Source: Sphingopyxis sp. LC81 (GTDB lineage Bacteria > Pseudomonadota > Alphaproteobacteria > Sphingomonadales > Sphingomonadaceae). From it: 64,000 nt of DNA. Under the pieces are notes generated by a model, which saw nothing but the letters and a program-made list of their open reading frames with translations, searched no databases and was not told where the DNA came from. The DNA lies in contig NZ_JNFD01000018.1 of assembly GCF_000756375.1 (NCBI RefSeq), forward strand, positions 62,001 through 126,000, read 5' to 3'. This document shows positions 1 through 10,024 of this stretch, in pieces. The position numbers and the translations under genes were made by a program. How positions within the stretch are numbered: position 1 is the first letter of the stretch; each line of letters begins with the position of its first letter.

Positions 1-1649
<1,649 letters not shown>

Positions 1650-1702
1650 TCAAAAAAGGCGCAGAAAACTGCGCAACTTTACACTGAATTCGATGAAATC
1701 GC

Positions 1703-1990
1703 TCAGGCGATGACGCCGAGGATGTCCGATTCCTTCATGATCAGCAGCTCTTCGCCGTCGACCTTGACTTCGGTGCCCGACCATTTGCCGAACAGGATGC
1801 GGTCGCCCGCCTTGACGTCGAGCGGGGTCACCTTGCCGTCATCGGCGCGGGTGCCGGTGCCGACCGAGACGACTTCGCCTTCCTGCGGCTTTTCCTTGGC
1901 GGTGTCGGGGATGATGATGCCGCCAGCCGTCTTTTCTTCGGCTTCGATACGGCGAACAAGCACGCGGTCGTGCAGCGGACGAAATTGCAT
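1703..1990 (-). CDS. groS: GroES co-chaperonin
   Basis: 10-kDa co-chaperonin that caps GroEL. The 95-residue product starts [14 protein letters not shown], the standard GroES N-terminus, and keeps the mobile-loop region ([17 protein letters not shown]) and the C-terminal end [14 protein letters not shown] segment. An in-frame upstream ATG at 2029 would add 13 residues with no family counterpart and would lie inside the CIRCE operator, so the ATG at 1990 is chosen. The length matches the family norm. It is the first gene of groESL. Confidence 0.97.
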   Translation of the reverse strand: MQFRPLHDRVLVRRIEAEEKTAGGIIIPDTAKEKPQEGEVVSVGTGTRADDGKVTPLDVKAGDRILFGKWSGTEVKVDGEELLIMKESDILGVIA

Positions 1991-2022
1991 GGAAATCCCT
2001 CCAGAGATGGAAATGATGTCGT

Positions 2023-2049
2023 TTAGCACTCACAGGACGCGAGTGCTAA
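2023..2049. promoter_or_regulatory. CIRCE operator (HrcA binding site)
   Basis: A perfect inverted repeat, TTAGCACTC at 2023-2031 and GAGTGCTAA at 2041-2049, with the canonical 9-base spacer. This is the exact consensus of the CIRCE element bound by the heat-shock repressor HrcA. It lies 33 bp upstream of the groES start and overlaps the expected transcription start region. hrcA itself is not in this window. Confidence 0.97.
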
Positions 2050-2057
2050 CAGTCGGC

Positions 2058-2087
2058 CATATGGGTGGGAGTCAGATAGGCGTCAAG
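2058..2087 (-). promoter_or_regulatory. groESL promoter, heat-shock or housekeeping type
   Basis: On the minus strand CTTGACG (2087-2081) and CATATG (2063-2058) are 17 bases apart and sit just upstream of CIRCE. CTTG with a CxTAT-like -10 resembles the alphaproteobacterial RpoH consensus and also fits sigma-70. Dual control by HrcA and RpoH is inferred. Confidence 0.6.
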
Positions 2088-2121
2088 CGCAGGGGTACAA
2101 GATTCTCGCGAAGTTTTTGCG

Positions 2122-3519
2122 TCAGGCCGGAAGCAGGCCGAGGCGGGCGCGCATCCGCCAGCGGAGCAGCAGCACCGCCGAGACGACGACCAGCCCCACC
2201 GCAAGCCCGATCCACACCCCGACGCCGGCGAGCGGCGTCCAGAAGCCGAGATAGATGGCGGTGCCATAACCCGCGATCCAGTAACCGCAGATCGCGATGA
2301 TCATCGGGGTGCGCGTATCCTGCAATCCGCGCAGCACCCCCGCGGCCACCGCCTGCGCGCCATCGAAGAGCTGGAAGGCGGCGGCGACGACGAGGAACTG
2401 CATCGCGAAACCGACGAGCGCGGCGTTGCGCGCGGCATCGACGTCGACATAGATCGACAGCACGAGCGACGGGAACAGCCACATGATAAGCGCGGTCAGC
2501 CCCATGAAACCGATGCCGAGCACCAGCGACGCCTGTCCCGCGTGCGCGATACCGCTATGGTCGCGCGCGCCATAGGCCAGGCCGACGCGGATCGTCGCCG
2601 CCTGCGCGACGCCGAAGGGGATCTGAAAGGCGAGCGCCGCGACCTGCAGCGCGATCGTGTGCCCCGCCAGTTCGGTTTCGCCGATGCGGCCCATCAGGAA
2701 GGCGGCGCCGGTGAACAGCCCCGCCTCGGCCAGAATCGTCAGGCTGATCGGGGTGCCGATGCGCAGCATCTCGAAAAAGCGCGTCCATTCGGACCGCCAC
2801 CAGTTGCCGAACAGATGATAGCGCCGCAGCCGCCGGTCGCTCTGGATGACGACGACATAGGCGATCAGCATCAGGAAGCTGGTCATCACGCTCGAGATCG
2901 CCGAGCCGTGCAGCCCGAGCGCGGGCATGCCGAGGTGGCCGAACACCAGCACCCAGTTGCCGAGCGCGTTGACGAACAACGCGCCGAAGGTGATCGCGGT
3001 CGCGATCGTCGGCCGTCCGAGCGCCGAGACGAAGATGCGCAGCACCGCCGCCGCGATCATCGGGAACATGCCCCACATCAGGATCAACAGGAAGCCCGCA
3101 GCGCGCGCCGAGGTTTCGGCCGGCTGCCCCGTCGCGAGCATGATCGGCCCGCCCGCGGCGCAGATGCCCATGAAGAGGAGCGAGACGAACGCGCTGAGCC
3201 ACAGCGCCATGCGCACGGTGCGCCGCACCTCGCGCACCGCATGCTTGCGGCGCCCGAGCTCGGCGGCGATCAGCGGCGCCGACGCCCCGACAAGCCCCGA
3301 TCCGGTCCACAGCAGGAGCCCGAAGATCGCGACGCCGAGCGACGAGGCGGCGAGCGCCGCGTCGCCGAGCCGCGCCACGAAAATGACGTCGATCGCGTGG
3401 ACGAGCATTTGCAACAGATTCGCCGCCGCCAACGGCACAGCAAGCGCCAGCGTCGCGCGAAATTCGGCGCGGAGGCTCGGCGGTGTTTCCGCGGTCAGAG
3501 GGGCGGCCTGATGCAGCAT
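2122..3519 (-). CDS. MATE-family efflux transporter (NorM-like)
   Basis: Inner-membrane multidrug/cation antiporter of the MATE family. The 465-residue protein has about 12 hydrophobic segments in two similar halves. The N-terminal part (AVPLAAANLLQMLVHAIDVIFVARLG) is the typical first-helix signature with the conserved cation-site Asp. Length is normal for the family (440-470). It stands alone between groESL and a repeat-bearing gap. The exported substrate cannot be read from sequence. Confidence 0.9.
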   Translation of the reverse strand: MLHQAAPLTAETPPSLRAEFRATLALAVPLAAANLLQMLVHAIDVIFVARLGDAALAASSLGVAIFGLLLWTGSGLVGASAPLIAAELGRRKHAVREVRRTVRMALWLSAFVSLLFMGICAAGGPIMLATGQPAETSARAAGFLLILMWGMFPMIAAAVLRIFVSALGRPTIATAITFGALFVNALGNWVLVFGHLGMPALGLHGSAISSVMTSFLMLIAYVVVIQSDRRLRRYHLFGNWWRSEWTRFFEMLRIGTPISLTILAEAGLFTGAAFLMGRIGETELAGHTIALQVAALAFQIPFGVAQAATIRVGLAYGARDHSGIAHAGQASLVLGIGFMGLTALIMWLFPSLVLSIYVDVDAARNAALVGFAMQFLVVAAAFQLFDGAQAVAAGVLRGLQDTRTPMIIAICGYWIAGYGTAIYLGFWTPLAGVGVWIGLAVGLVVVSAVLLLRWRMRARLGLLPA

Positions 3520-3618
3520 AGCCGGCCCGGATAGGCTTATGAATGTTACGGTTCAAGTGCGCGGCAGCGTCGGCGGGTCAATTGTCGGCGGGGGTGGCAG
3601 AAAGGCAACAGCGAACAG

Positions 3619-3641
3619 CCTTCCCCCTCGATGGGGGAAGG
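3619..3641. repeat. Short palindrome, REP-like hairpin
   Basis: CCTTCCCCC (3619-3627) and GGGGGAAGG (3633-3641) form a perfect 9-bp stem with a 5-base loop. It sits in a 273-bp gap without a gene and resembles dispersed intergenic palindromes of sphingomonad genomes (inferred). Confidence 0.6.
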
Positions 3642-3742
3642 ATACGCAGCCTTATCGCGAAGCGATTAGGCGAAGTTGGATGGGGGTGATGGTGCGTTCA
3701 AGCATCATCGTTTCAGGCCGAGACCGCACCCCCTCCGCTGCG

Positions 3743-3794
3743 CCCCGGATCAAGTCCGGGGCTCGCTGCCTCCCCCATCAAGGGGGAGGTTTTT
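3743..3794. repeat. Paired palindromes ending in a T-run
   Basis: A 7-bp stem (CCCCGGA/TCCGGGG, 3743-3761) is followed by an 8-bp stem (CCTCCCCC/GGGGGAGG, 3769-3789) and five Ts. On the plus strand the second hairpin with its T-run has the form of an intrinsic terminator. With the hairpin at 3619 it makes a small cluster of related palindromes. Confidence 0.6.
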
Positions 3795-4362
3795 AGGCCC
3801 ACACCCCGGCCATCTCGACCGCGAACGCGATGAAGGTCAGCGTCAGCCCGACGACGAACAGCCGGTAGGCATAGGCAAGATAGCGATATTTGCGCCGCGC
3901 GAGGACGACGCCATTCTGGTAGGTATCGCGCAGCATCGTCTCATACAGATCTTCCTCGGTGCGCAGCCGCGCCTTTACCGCGTCGATGAACTCATCCTCG
4001 TCCATCTGGGCAAAGCGGCCGAAGAAGAGGATGTTGCTGTGGTCTTTTCCGTCCTTGTAAACCACGGGCGGCGCCTTGCCGACGCGCGGCAGCACCGCCG
4101 ACACCGCGAGCAGCGCCGAGAGGAAGGAAAAGGTCGCGAGGATCGCAAGCGGCATCGCCAGCGCCCCGCCGCCCGAGCGCGCCTGCCCGATCGCGAGCGT
4201 GAAAACGACGAAGGTCGCGCCCATCAGGATCGACGCCTTTTGGTCGGCCATCTGCGACAATTGCATCGTGATCTGCTGGTTGGTGCGCACGAGGTGCACC
4301 GCATTCGGCGGGAAGGAAATCGCCGGCCGGCCCTGCGATGTCGTTGAATCTGCGCTGTCCAT
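3793..4362 (-). CDS. PycTM/DUF5706-type membrane protein (Pycsar effector family)
   Basis: 189 residues from the ATG at 4362. An upstream in-frame extension of 38 residues looks non-native (Arg/Gly-rich) and is excluded. A soluble N-terminus holds the family motif around MADQKASILMGATF, which runs into the first of two membrane segments (about 52-72 and 80-100). A cytoplasmic helical stretch follows, then a C-terminal membrane helix (LFVVGLTLTFIAFAVEMAGV). This layout matches the PycTM domain, known as the membrane effector of Pycsar antiphage systems and also found as stand-alone proteins in many Alphaproteobacteria. No uridylate or cytidylate cyclase lies nearby. It is divergent from the sphingolipid ACP/SPT genes. 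The family call is fairly sure; a defence role is not shown. Confidence 0.75.
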   Translation of the reverse strand: MDSADSTTSQGRPAISFPPNAVHLVRTNQQITMQLSQMADQKASILMGATFVVFTLAIGQARSGGGALAMPLAILATFSFLSALLAVSAVLPRVGKAPPVVYKDGKDHSNILFFGRFAQMDEDEFIDAVKARLRTEEDLYETMLRDTYQNGVVLARRKYRYLAYAYRLFVVGLTLTFIAFAVEMAGVWA

Positions 4363-4513
4363 GCCAAGCTGCCCCTGCTGGCGACCCGCCACAGCGATGC
4401 CACGAAGTCCCGCCAGCGGCAAGATGCTGCCCTGTTCCCGCCGCATTCGCTTGCCAATCGGAGGCCTTCGCGGCATGCCGCACGCAACTTCATATCTTTA
4501 TGGGACGCACCAC

Positions 4514-4750
4514 ATGAGCACCGCCCTGCGCGACCAGATTTTCGGGCTGATTGCCCCTTTCAATAAGAAGGGCGTCGAGCTGACCGATGCCACGACCTTT
4601 GCCGGCGACCTCGAATGGGACAGCCTGACGGTGATGGATTTCGTCGCCGAGGTCGAGGACACGTTCGACATCATCATCAGCATGAACATGCAGGCCGAAA
4701 TCGAAAATGTCGGCCAGCTGGTCGCCGCGGTCGAGAAGCTGCAGGGCTAA
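4514..4750 (+). CDS. Acyl carrier protein dedicated to sphingolipid synthesis
   Basis: 78-residue acidic carrier protein. The motif WDSLTVMDF places the phosphopantetheine-bearing serine at residue 37. It lies just upstream of serine palmitoyltransferase on the same strand, as in other sphingolipid-making Alphaproteobacteria where a special ACP supplies the acyl thioester used by SPT. The ATG at 4514 gives the normal ACP length; longer in-frame extensions run through the divergent promoter region and are rejected. Confidence 0.9.
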   Translation: MSTALRDQIFGLIAPFNKKGVELTDATTFAGDLEWDSLTVMDFVAEVEDTFDIIISMNMQAEIENVGQLVAAVEKLQG

Positions 4751-4760
4751 ACCTTTTTCC

Positions 4761-4842
4761 CCGTTCGTGTCGAGCGAAGTCGAGACACCCATCGGGACAG
4801 CGCAAGTTCGAGGGGCATCTCGACTTCGCTCGATGCGAACGG
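4761..4842. repeat. 25-bp inverted repeat between ACP and SPT genes
   Basis: The arms at 4761-4785 and 4818-4842 are inverted copies with only two mismatches, and contain CGAGCGAAGTCGAGA. The repeat fills most of the ACP-SPT gap, could form a long mRNA hairpin, and resembles an intergenic repeat class of sphingomonads. It may lower read-through or stabilise the upstream ACP message (inference). Confidence 0.75.
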
Positions 4843-4858
4843 ATTTTGGACGTTTGAT

Positions 4859-6061
4859 ATGACCGACCTCTTTTCGAAATTCGACCCGCTGATCCAGCAG
4901 CGCGAGCAGCTGCTCGCGACCGGGGTCACCGATCCGTATAATCTGGTGATGGAAAAGGTGATTTCGCCGACCGTCGCGATCTGCAACGGGCGCGAGACGA
5001 TCCTGCTCGGCACCTATAATTATATGGGCATGACCTTCGACGAGGATGTCATCGCCGCGGGCAAGGACGCGCTCGACAAGTTCGGCAGCGGCACCACCGG
5101 CAGCCGCGTCCTCAACGGCACCTATCAGGGCCACAAGGAGTGCGAAGAGGCGCTCAAGGAATTTTACGCCATGGATCATGCCATGGTGTTTTCGACCGGT
5201 TACCAGGCGAACCTCGGCATCATTTCGACGATCGCGGGCAAGGGCGACTATGTCATCCTCGACATCGACAGCCATGCGTCGATCTATGACGGCTGCGCGA
5301 TGGGCAATGCCGAAATCGTCGCCTTTCGCCACAATGACGTCGAGGCGCTCGAAAAAAGGCTGAAGCGCCTGCCCCCCGAGGCGGGCAAGCTGGTTGTGCT
5401 CGAAGGCGTCTATTCGATGCTCGGCGATGTCGCGCCGCTGAAAGAGATGATCCGCGTTTCGAAGGAAGCCGGCGCGATGGTGCTGGTCGACGAGGCGCAT
5501 TCGATGGGCTTCATCGGCGAGAATGGCCGCGGCGTCGCCGAAGCGCAGGGCGTGCTCGACGATGTCGACTTCGTCATCGGCACGTTCAGCAAGAGTGTGG
5601 GCACCGTCGGCGGTTTCTGCGTGTCGAACCATCCGAAGTTCGAAATATTGCGGCTCGTCTGCCGCCCCTATGTCTTCACCGCCTCGCTGCCGCCGAGCGT
5701 CGTCGCGACCGCGGCGACGAGCATCCGCAAGCTGATGCACGGGTCGAACAAGCGCGCGCACCTGTGGGAAAATTCGAAGGTTCTGCACAAGGGTCTGCGC
5801 GACCTCGGCTTCCAGCTCGGCACCGAAGAGCCGCAATCGGCGATCATCGCGGTGATCATGCCCGACCTCGAAAAGGGCGCGATGATGTGGGAGGCGCTCC
5901 TCGAGGAAGGCCTCTACGTCAACCTCGCGCGCCCGCCCGCAACCCCCGCCGGCATGACCTTGCTGCGCTGTTCGCTGTGTGCAGAACACACAATCGAGCA
6001 GGTTGGCGAAATCCTCGGCCGGTTCGAACGCGCCGGCCAGCGCGTCGGCATTATCGGCTGA
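4859..6061 (+). CDS. spt: Serine palmitoyltransferase
   Basis: PLP enzyme of the alpha-oxoamine synthase family that condenses serine with an acyl thioester to 3-ketodihydrosphingosine, the first step of sphingolipid synthesis. The 400 residues match the soluble bacterial enzyme. Visible sites are the substrate region FGSGTTGSRVLNGT (75-88), the PLP-stacking His in DSHASIYDG (139), DEAH (211-214) and the Schiff-base lysine in GTFSKSVGTVGG (K245). It starts with ATG at 4859. The ACP gene immediately upstream supports SPT over the related AONS/KBL enzymes. Sphingolipids replace or supplement LPS in the outer membrane of these bacteria. Confidence 0.95.
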   Translation: MTDLFSKFDPLIQQREQLLATGVTDPYNLVMEKVISPTVAICNGRETILLGTYNYMGMTFDEDVIAAGKDALDKFGSGTTGSRVLNGTYQGHKECEEALKEFYAMDHAMVFSTGYQANLGIISTIAGKGDYVILDIDSHASIYDGCAMGNAEIVAFRHNDVEALEKRLKRLPPEAGKLVVLEGVYSMLGDVAPLKEMIRVSKEAGAMVLVDEAHSMGFIGENGRGVAEAQGVLDDVDFVIGTFSKSVGTVGGFCVSNHPKFEILRLVCRPYVFTASLPPSVVATAATSIRKLMHGSNKRAHLWENSKVLHKGLRDLGFQLGTEEPQSAIIAVIMPDLEKGAMMWEALLEEGLYVNLARPPATPAGMTLLRCSLCAEHTIEQVGEILGRFERAGQRVGIIG

Positions 6062-6174
6062 ACCGAGGCCATCCGCCGACCAGCGGATTCCTTTTTGGGG
6101 CGAGTTGAAGCGGTGTTAAGGCAGCGGCAGCTTCGGCGCTTTGCGGCGCCGTGCTTGTCCGGTAAGAGAAACAC

Positions 6175-8136
6175 GTGTTCGAGCGGGATGGCGATAGTGA
6201 AAATGACGGCCGGCGGGAGCGTGTACGCTTCTGGCTGACGATCGTCCTTGGTGCGATCCTGACCGGTGTGGTCGGGGCGCTCGTGCTGCTGCTCGCGCGC
6301 GCCAACGACAATTACGATCGCTCGCTCGGCTGGCAGGCGCAAAGCCTGGAAGTCATTTCGCAAACGCGGTCGGTCGACGCCGCAATCGCGCGCGCCGAGG
6401 CGTCGCTCGGCCGCTTCGCGGTCGGGCTGCAAAAAGAGGACGGGCGCGTCTATGAATATCAGTGGGGGCGCGCGCGGCAGTTCCTCGCGCAATTGCGGCG
6501 CAACGTCCGCGACAATCCGAAACAGATGGCGCTGGTCGAACAGCTGACGCGCGAGATGGACAGCCGCGGGGCACAGCTCGGCGACGCGGCGCTCAGCGCC
6601 AACTACAACCAGACCGTCGCGGCCATTTCGAAATATTATGCGGCCGGCAAAGGCCAGGGCGTCAGCCAGATCGACAAGCTGCTCAGCGAAATCATCGCGA
6701 ACGAACGCGCGCTGCTGTACGAGCGCAACCGGCTTGCCGTGGCCGATCGCGCCAGCCTCAACCAGGCGATCCTGCTCTTCTCGCTATTGGGGGCGAGCGC
6801 TGCGGTCATCGCGATCGGCGCGACCTTTTCGCTACTCCGCGCCGAAGGCGAACGGCGGCTCGCGCGGAACGAGCAGCTTTTCGAGAGCGACCGTGCGATG
6901 CTGCTCGAAGCGGCGGTCAAGGAACGAACCGCGGAACTGGCGCACGCGAACGACGCGCTGCGCGGTGAGATGATCGAGCGCGAAGCCGCCGAGGCGCAGC
7001 TGCGCCAGGCGCAAAAGATGGAGGCGGTCGGCCAGCTGACCGGCGGCATCGCGCATGATTTCAACAATATGCTGGCCGTCGTCGTCGGCGGGCTCGAATT
7101 GGCGCAACGATCCCCCGCAAAAGCGTCGCGCCACCTCGCCAACGCACTCGACGGCGCCAATCGCGCCGCCGACCTGACGCGCCGGCTATTGACCTTTGCC
7201 CGGTCGGAACCCGCGCGCCCCGAGATGGTCGCGGTCGACGAATGCATCACGAGCTTTGCCGAGCTGATCGAACGCACGATCGGCGACCGCATCGCGCTGA
7301 CGCTCGACCTGCAGGCGCCGAGCCGTGCCTGCTGGGTCGACCGGCAGCAATTCGAAAATGCGCTGCTCAACCTCGCGGTCAATGCGCGCGACGCGATGAA
7401 CAGCCATGGTTCGCTGACGATCCAGACGCTCGACGATGGCGAAGGCAAGGCGCTCGCGGTGCGGGTGATCGACACCGGATGCGGCATGTCGCCCGAAGTG
7501 CTCGAACGCGTGTTCGACCCCTTTTACACGACCAAACCCGCGGGCCAGGGCACCGGGCTGGGCATGAGCCAGGTCTTTGCCTTCTGCCGCCAGTCGGGCG
7601 GCGAAGTGCAGCTTTCGTCGACCGAAGGCGAAGGCACCAGCGTCGCGATGCTGCTGCCGATCGCCAAGCCGCAGGCCGATGCCGCCACCGAGGCGCTGCC
7701 CGGCGATGCCGACGACCCCGCGTCGCCCGCCGACGCGCTCAGCATCCTCATCGTCGAGGACGACGAACGCGTCCTCGCGGCGACGGTCGATGCCGTCAGC
7801 GAGCTGGGCCATAGCGTGGTCGCCTGCGGTAACCCGCTCGAGGCCGAAACGCTGGTCGAGCGGCGGCTGGCCGAGGGAGGGAGCGGCTTCGACCTGATCC
7901 TGTCCGACGTGTTGATGCCCCAGCTGACCGGCCCCGAAATGGTCGCGCAGCTGAAACAGCGCTGGCCCGACCTGTCGGTGCTGTTCGTCACCGGCTATGC
8001 CGGCGACGCGAGCGAGGTCGAAAGCTTTGGCGACCATGATGTGCTGCGCAAACCCTTCACCCTCACCGCGCTCGACCAGGCCATCCGCCGGCGCGGCGAG
8101 GCGCGGCCGACCGAAGGCCAGCGGCTCGCGAGCTAA
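6175..8136 (+). CDS. Hybrid sensor histidine kinase with receiver domain
   Basis: 653 residues from a GTG start. The order is: TM helix (about 19-41), a periplasmic helical sensor domain of CHASE3-like size (43-195), a second TM helix (198-221), a coiled coil, a DHp domain with the phospho-acceptor His294 in GGIAHDFNN, a catalytic domain with the N box NLAVNARDAM and G box GQGTGLGM, and a receiver domain (about 523-640) with phospho-acceptor Asp578 in LILSDVLMP and the conserved Lys in LRKPF. No separate response regulator or output gene adjoins it, so the partner is unknown. It is convergent with the following gene. Confidence 0.9.
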   Translation: MFERDGDSENDGRRERVRFWLTIVLGAILTGVVGALVLLLARANDNYDRSLGWQAQSLEVISQTRSVDAAIARAEASLGRFAVGLQKEDGRVYEYQWGRARQFLAQLRRNVRDNPKQMALVEQLTREMDSRGAQLGDAALSANYNQTVAAISKYYAAGKGQGVSQIDKLLSEIIANERALLYERNRLAVADRASLNQAILLFSLLGASAAVIAIGATFSLLRAEGERRLARNEQLFESDRAMLLEAAVKERTAELAHANDALRGEMIEREAAEAQLRQAQKMEAVGQLTGGIAHDFNNMLAVVVGGLELAQRSPAKASRHLANALDGANRAADLTRRLLTFARSEPARPEMVAVDECITSFAELIERTIGDRIALTLDLQAPSRACWVDRQQFENALLNLAVNARDAMNSHGSLTIQTLDDGEGKALAVRVIDTGCGMSPEVLERVFDPFYTTKPAGQGTGLGMSQVFAFCRQSGGEVQLSSTEGEGTSVAMLLPIAKPQADAATEALPGDADDPASPADALSILIVEDDERVLAATVDAVSELGHSVVACGNPLEAETLVERRLAEGGSGFDLILSDVLMPQLTGPEMVAQLKQRWPDLSVLFVTGYAGDASEVESFGDHDVLRKPFTLTALDQAIRRRGEARPTEGQRLAS

Positions 8137-8160
8137 TTCTCGTTTTCCGGATGAGAATGC

Positions 8161-9021
8161 TTAGCGGATCGCGCCGCTCTTCATCAGGCGCGGCACCAAC
8201 GTCAGCGCGGCAACGAGCGGCCAGCGGCGCTGCCATGGCTTGATCTCGATCTTGGTCCCCGCGTGGCGGTTGATCTTCCACGCCAGATAATCGATCCCGC
8301 CCGCATAGGTCAGGCTGGCCTTGGCGAGCCGCGCGATGCTGAGCGCCTTGCCCTCGAGCCGCCGCCGCGCCCAGCCGCCGGCGCGCGCATCGGCCGGGAT
8401 CGCGGCGATCGCGGGCAGGCTGAACCGCTCGTAGCGCGCGGCATCGGCGTCGACCACCGATTGCGCGCGGCTCGTGCGTTCGGCGCGCAGTTCGACCGAG
8501 TAAGTGAGCGAAAAGGCGCGCCGCCACCAGTCGAGCGGCGCTTCGCCATCGATGCGGCCCGCCGCGGCGAGCAGCGTCGGCGCCGCGCGCGCCACCGCCG
8601 CGACCGCCCGATCGCGCGCGGTATCGTCGACCGCCCAGACGAGGCGCGACGGCTGCGCGAAGCGCGCCCACACCGACACATTGCGCGTCTCCGCGCCGTT
8701 CAGCCGGTCGAAATCACCTTCACTGAGCACCGCATATTTGGCGATCAGCCCGCCCGACTGAAACGGAAAGACGTTGGGCGGGATCAGGCGGTTGGCGGCG
8801 GCCATCCATCGTTTCGGATAGGCGTCGCTGTAATCGGAGACGATCAGGTAGAAATCGAGCATCAGCCCGTCGAGCTCGCTCTCGCGCAGGCAGCTGCCGT
8901 AAAACAGCACTGCGCGCGCGCTGCCCGGATATTGGGCGGCGATCGCCGCGGCCATCGCGGCGGCGCGCGGGTCGACGGGGGTCGCCAGTTCGGCGCGGAC
9001 CAGATCGATCAGGTCGGACAC
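8161..9021 (-). CDS. Tam41-like phosphatidate cytidylyltransferase (CDP-DAG synthase), putative
   Basis: 286 residues with a nucleotidyltransferase-like start: AVLFYGSCLRE (GS at 42-43) followed by a metal-binding acidic pair in LMLDFYLIV (D56). Next come IAKYAVLSEGDFDRL and SVWARFAQPSRLVW. These recall the KYGVIS...GRLQKPV region of Tam41, the mitochondrial CDP-diacylglycerol synthase that is unrelated to CdsA. The adjacent upstream gene is a DAG/lipid kinase, which would make the phosphatidate substrate; the 10-bp gap implies one transcript. Family assignment is by remembered motif pattern and needs a profile search. The alternative is an uncharacterised nucleotidyltransferase. Confidence 0.6.
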   Translation of the reverse strand: MSDLIDLVRAELATPVDPRAAAMAAAIAAQYPGSARAVLFYGSCLRESELDGLMLDFYLIVSDYSDAYPKRWMAAANRLIPPNVFPFQSGGLIAKYAVLSEGDFDRLNGAETRNVSVWARFAQPSRLVWAVDDTARDRAVAAVARAAPTLLAAAGRIDGEAPLDWWRRAFSLTYSVELRAERTSRAQSVVDADAARYERFSLPAIAAIPADARAGGWARRRLEGKALSIARLAKASLTYAGGIDYLAWKINRHAGTKIEIKPWQRRWPLVAALTLVPRLMKSGAIR

Positions 9022-9031
9022 GCGCGGAGGC

Positions 9032-10006
9032 TCAGGCGGCGAGGCGCAGGAACGGCACCGGCTGCGTCGAGGTCAGGATGATCGGCATGCCGTGCTTGGC
9101 CTGGAAGATTTCGCCGTCGAGGATCACGTTCGACCGCTCGCCCTCGATGCGGATCTCGTCGCCCTGCTGGAAATGCACGCCATCGAGCGGCTTTTGCCCC
9201 AATGTCCCGCGCCATGCCCCGCCGAGCATACGGAACATCGCCCCGACATTGCTGTCGGTGGCAAGCAGCTTCATATTCCCGTTGGTGCCGTGCGCTTCGC
9301 TCGTGCGGATGCTGAGCAGCAATTTCTCGAGCGTCGTGACGATCAGCAGCGAGAATTTGCCTTTGAACTCGCCCTGACGGATCAGCGACACGGTCATATT
9401 TTCGGGCTTGGGCGGCAGGCGGCCGCCGCCGATCCCGAAGATGATCGCGAACAGCCCGAGGATCGCCGCGAGGAAATGCGAAATCCCGTTCGGCAGGCCG
9501 AGCGGGTAGATGCGGTTGCGGCAATAGAGCATCACGTCGGCCAGATAGGCGCCGCCGAGGAACATGCCGAGCACCGGCCGCGCTTCGCCGCCGCTGTCGA
9601 GCGAGATCAGCTGGCGTTCGATCACATGATCCTCGAGCCGGCCGCTCGCGACGAGTTCGAGCACGCGCTCCAGCGCCTTGATCGGATCGCCCTCGGCACC
9701 GAGGTCGAGCGCGATGAGGTTGGTCTTGCCGTTGGGAAGCACCGCGACCGGCGGCGGCGAGCCGCCGAAATGGTCGCCCGAATAAATTTCGGTCAGCGCG
9801 GCCTGCACCGTGCCGTCGCCGCCGTTGATCACGACGACACGCGGGCCGACCATCGCCATCGTGCGGATGGCCTTTTCGATCTGGTCGACGTCCTCGACCT
9901 CATAATGAAAGATGTCGGGGTGCGCCGCGCAATATTCGCGAACCCGCGGCAACAGCGAGCGGTTGCCCGTGGAGCGTGGATTCGAAAGGAGCGCGACGCT
10001 TGCCAT
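9032..10006 (-). CDS. Diacylglycerol kinase-family lipid kinase
   Basis: 324-residue DAGKc-domain protein. The ATP-binding signature INGGDGTVQ lies at 60-68, and LPNGKTN follows at about 110, as in YegS/DgkB-type kinases. A central hydrophobic stretch (SHFLAAILGLFAIIFGIG) suggests membrane contact. It probably phosphorylates diacylglycerol to phosphatidic acid on the cytoplasmic face. In a sphingolipid producer, with SPT only 3 kb away, ceramide kinase activity is an alternative. It is transcribed with the Tam41-like gene. Confidence 0.8.
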   Translation of the reverse strand: MASVALLSNPRSTGNRSLLPRVREYCAAHPDIFHYEVEDVDQIEKAIRTMAMVGPRVVVINGGDGTVQAALTEIYSGDHFGGSPPPVAVLPNGKTNLIALDLGAEGDPIKALERVLELVASGRLEDHVIERQLISLDSGGEARPVLGMFLGGAYLADVMLYCRNRIYPLGLPNGISHFLAAILGLFAIIFGIGGGRLPPKPENMTVSLIRQGEFKGKFSLLIVTTLEKLLLSIRTSEAHGTNGNMKLLATDSNVGAMFRMLGGAWRGTLGQKPLDGVHFQQGDEIRIEGERSNVILDGEIFQAKHGMPIILTSTQPVPFLRLAA

Positions 10007-10024
10007 ATGGTCCCTAAAGTCTCT

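Noticed and set aside
3539..3796. 85-codon frame in the repeat-bearing gap
   Set aside because: Formed by the palindromes themselves; no family or ribosome site.
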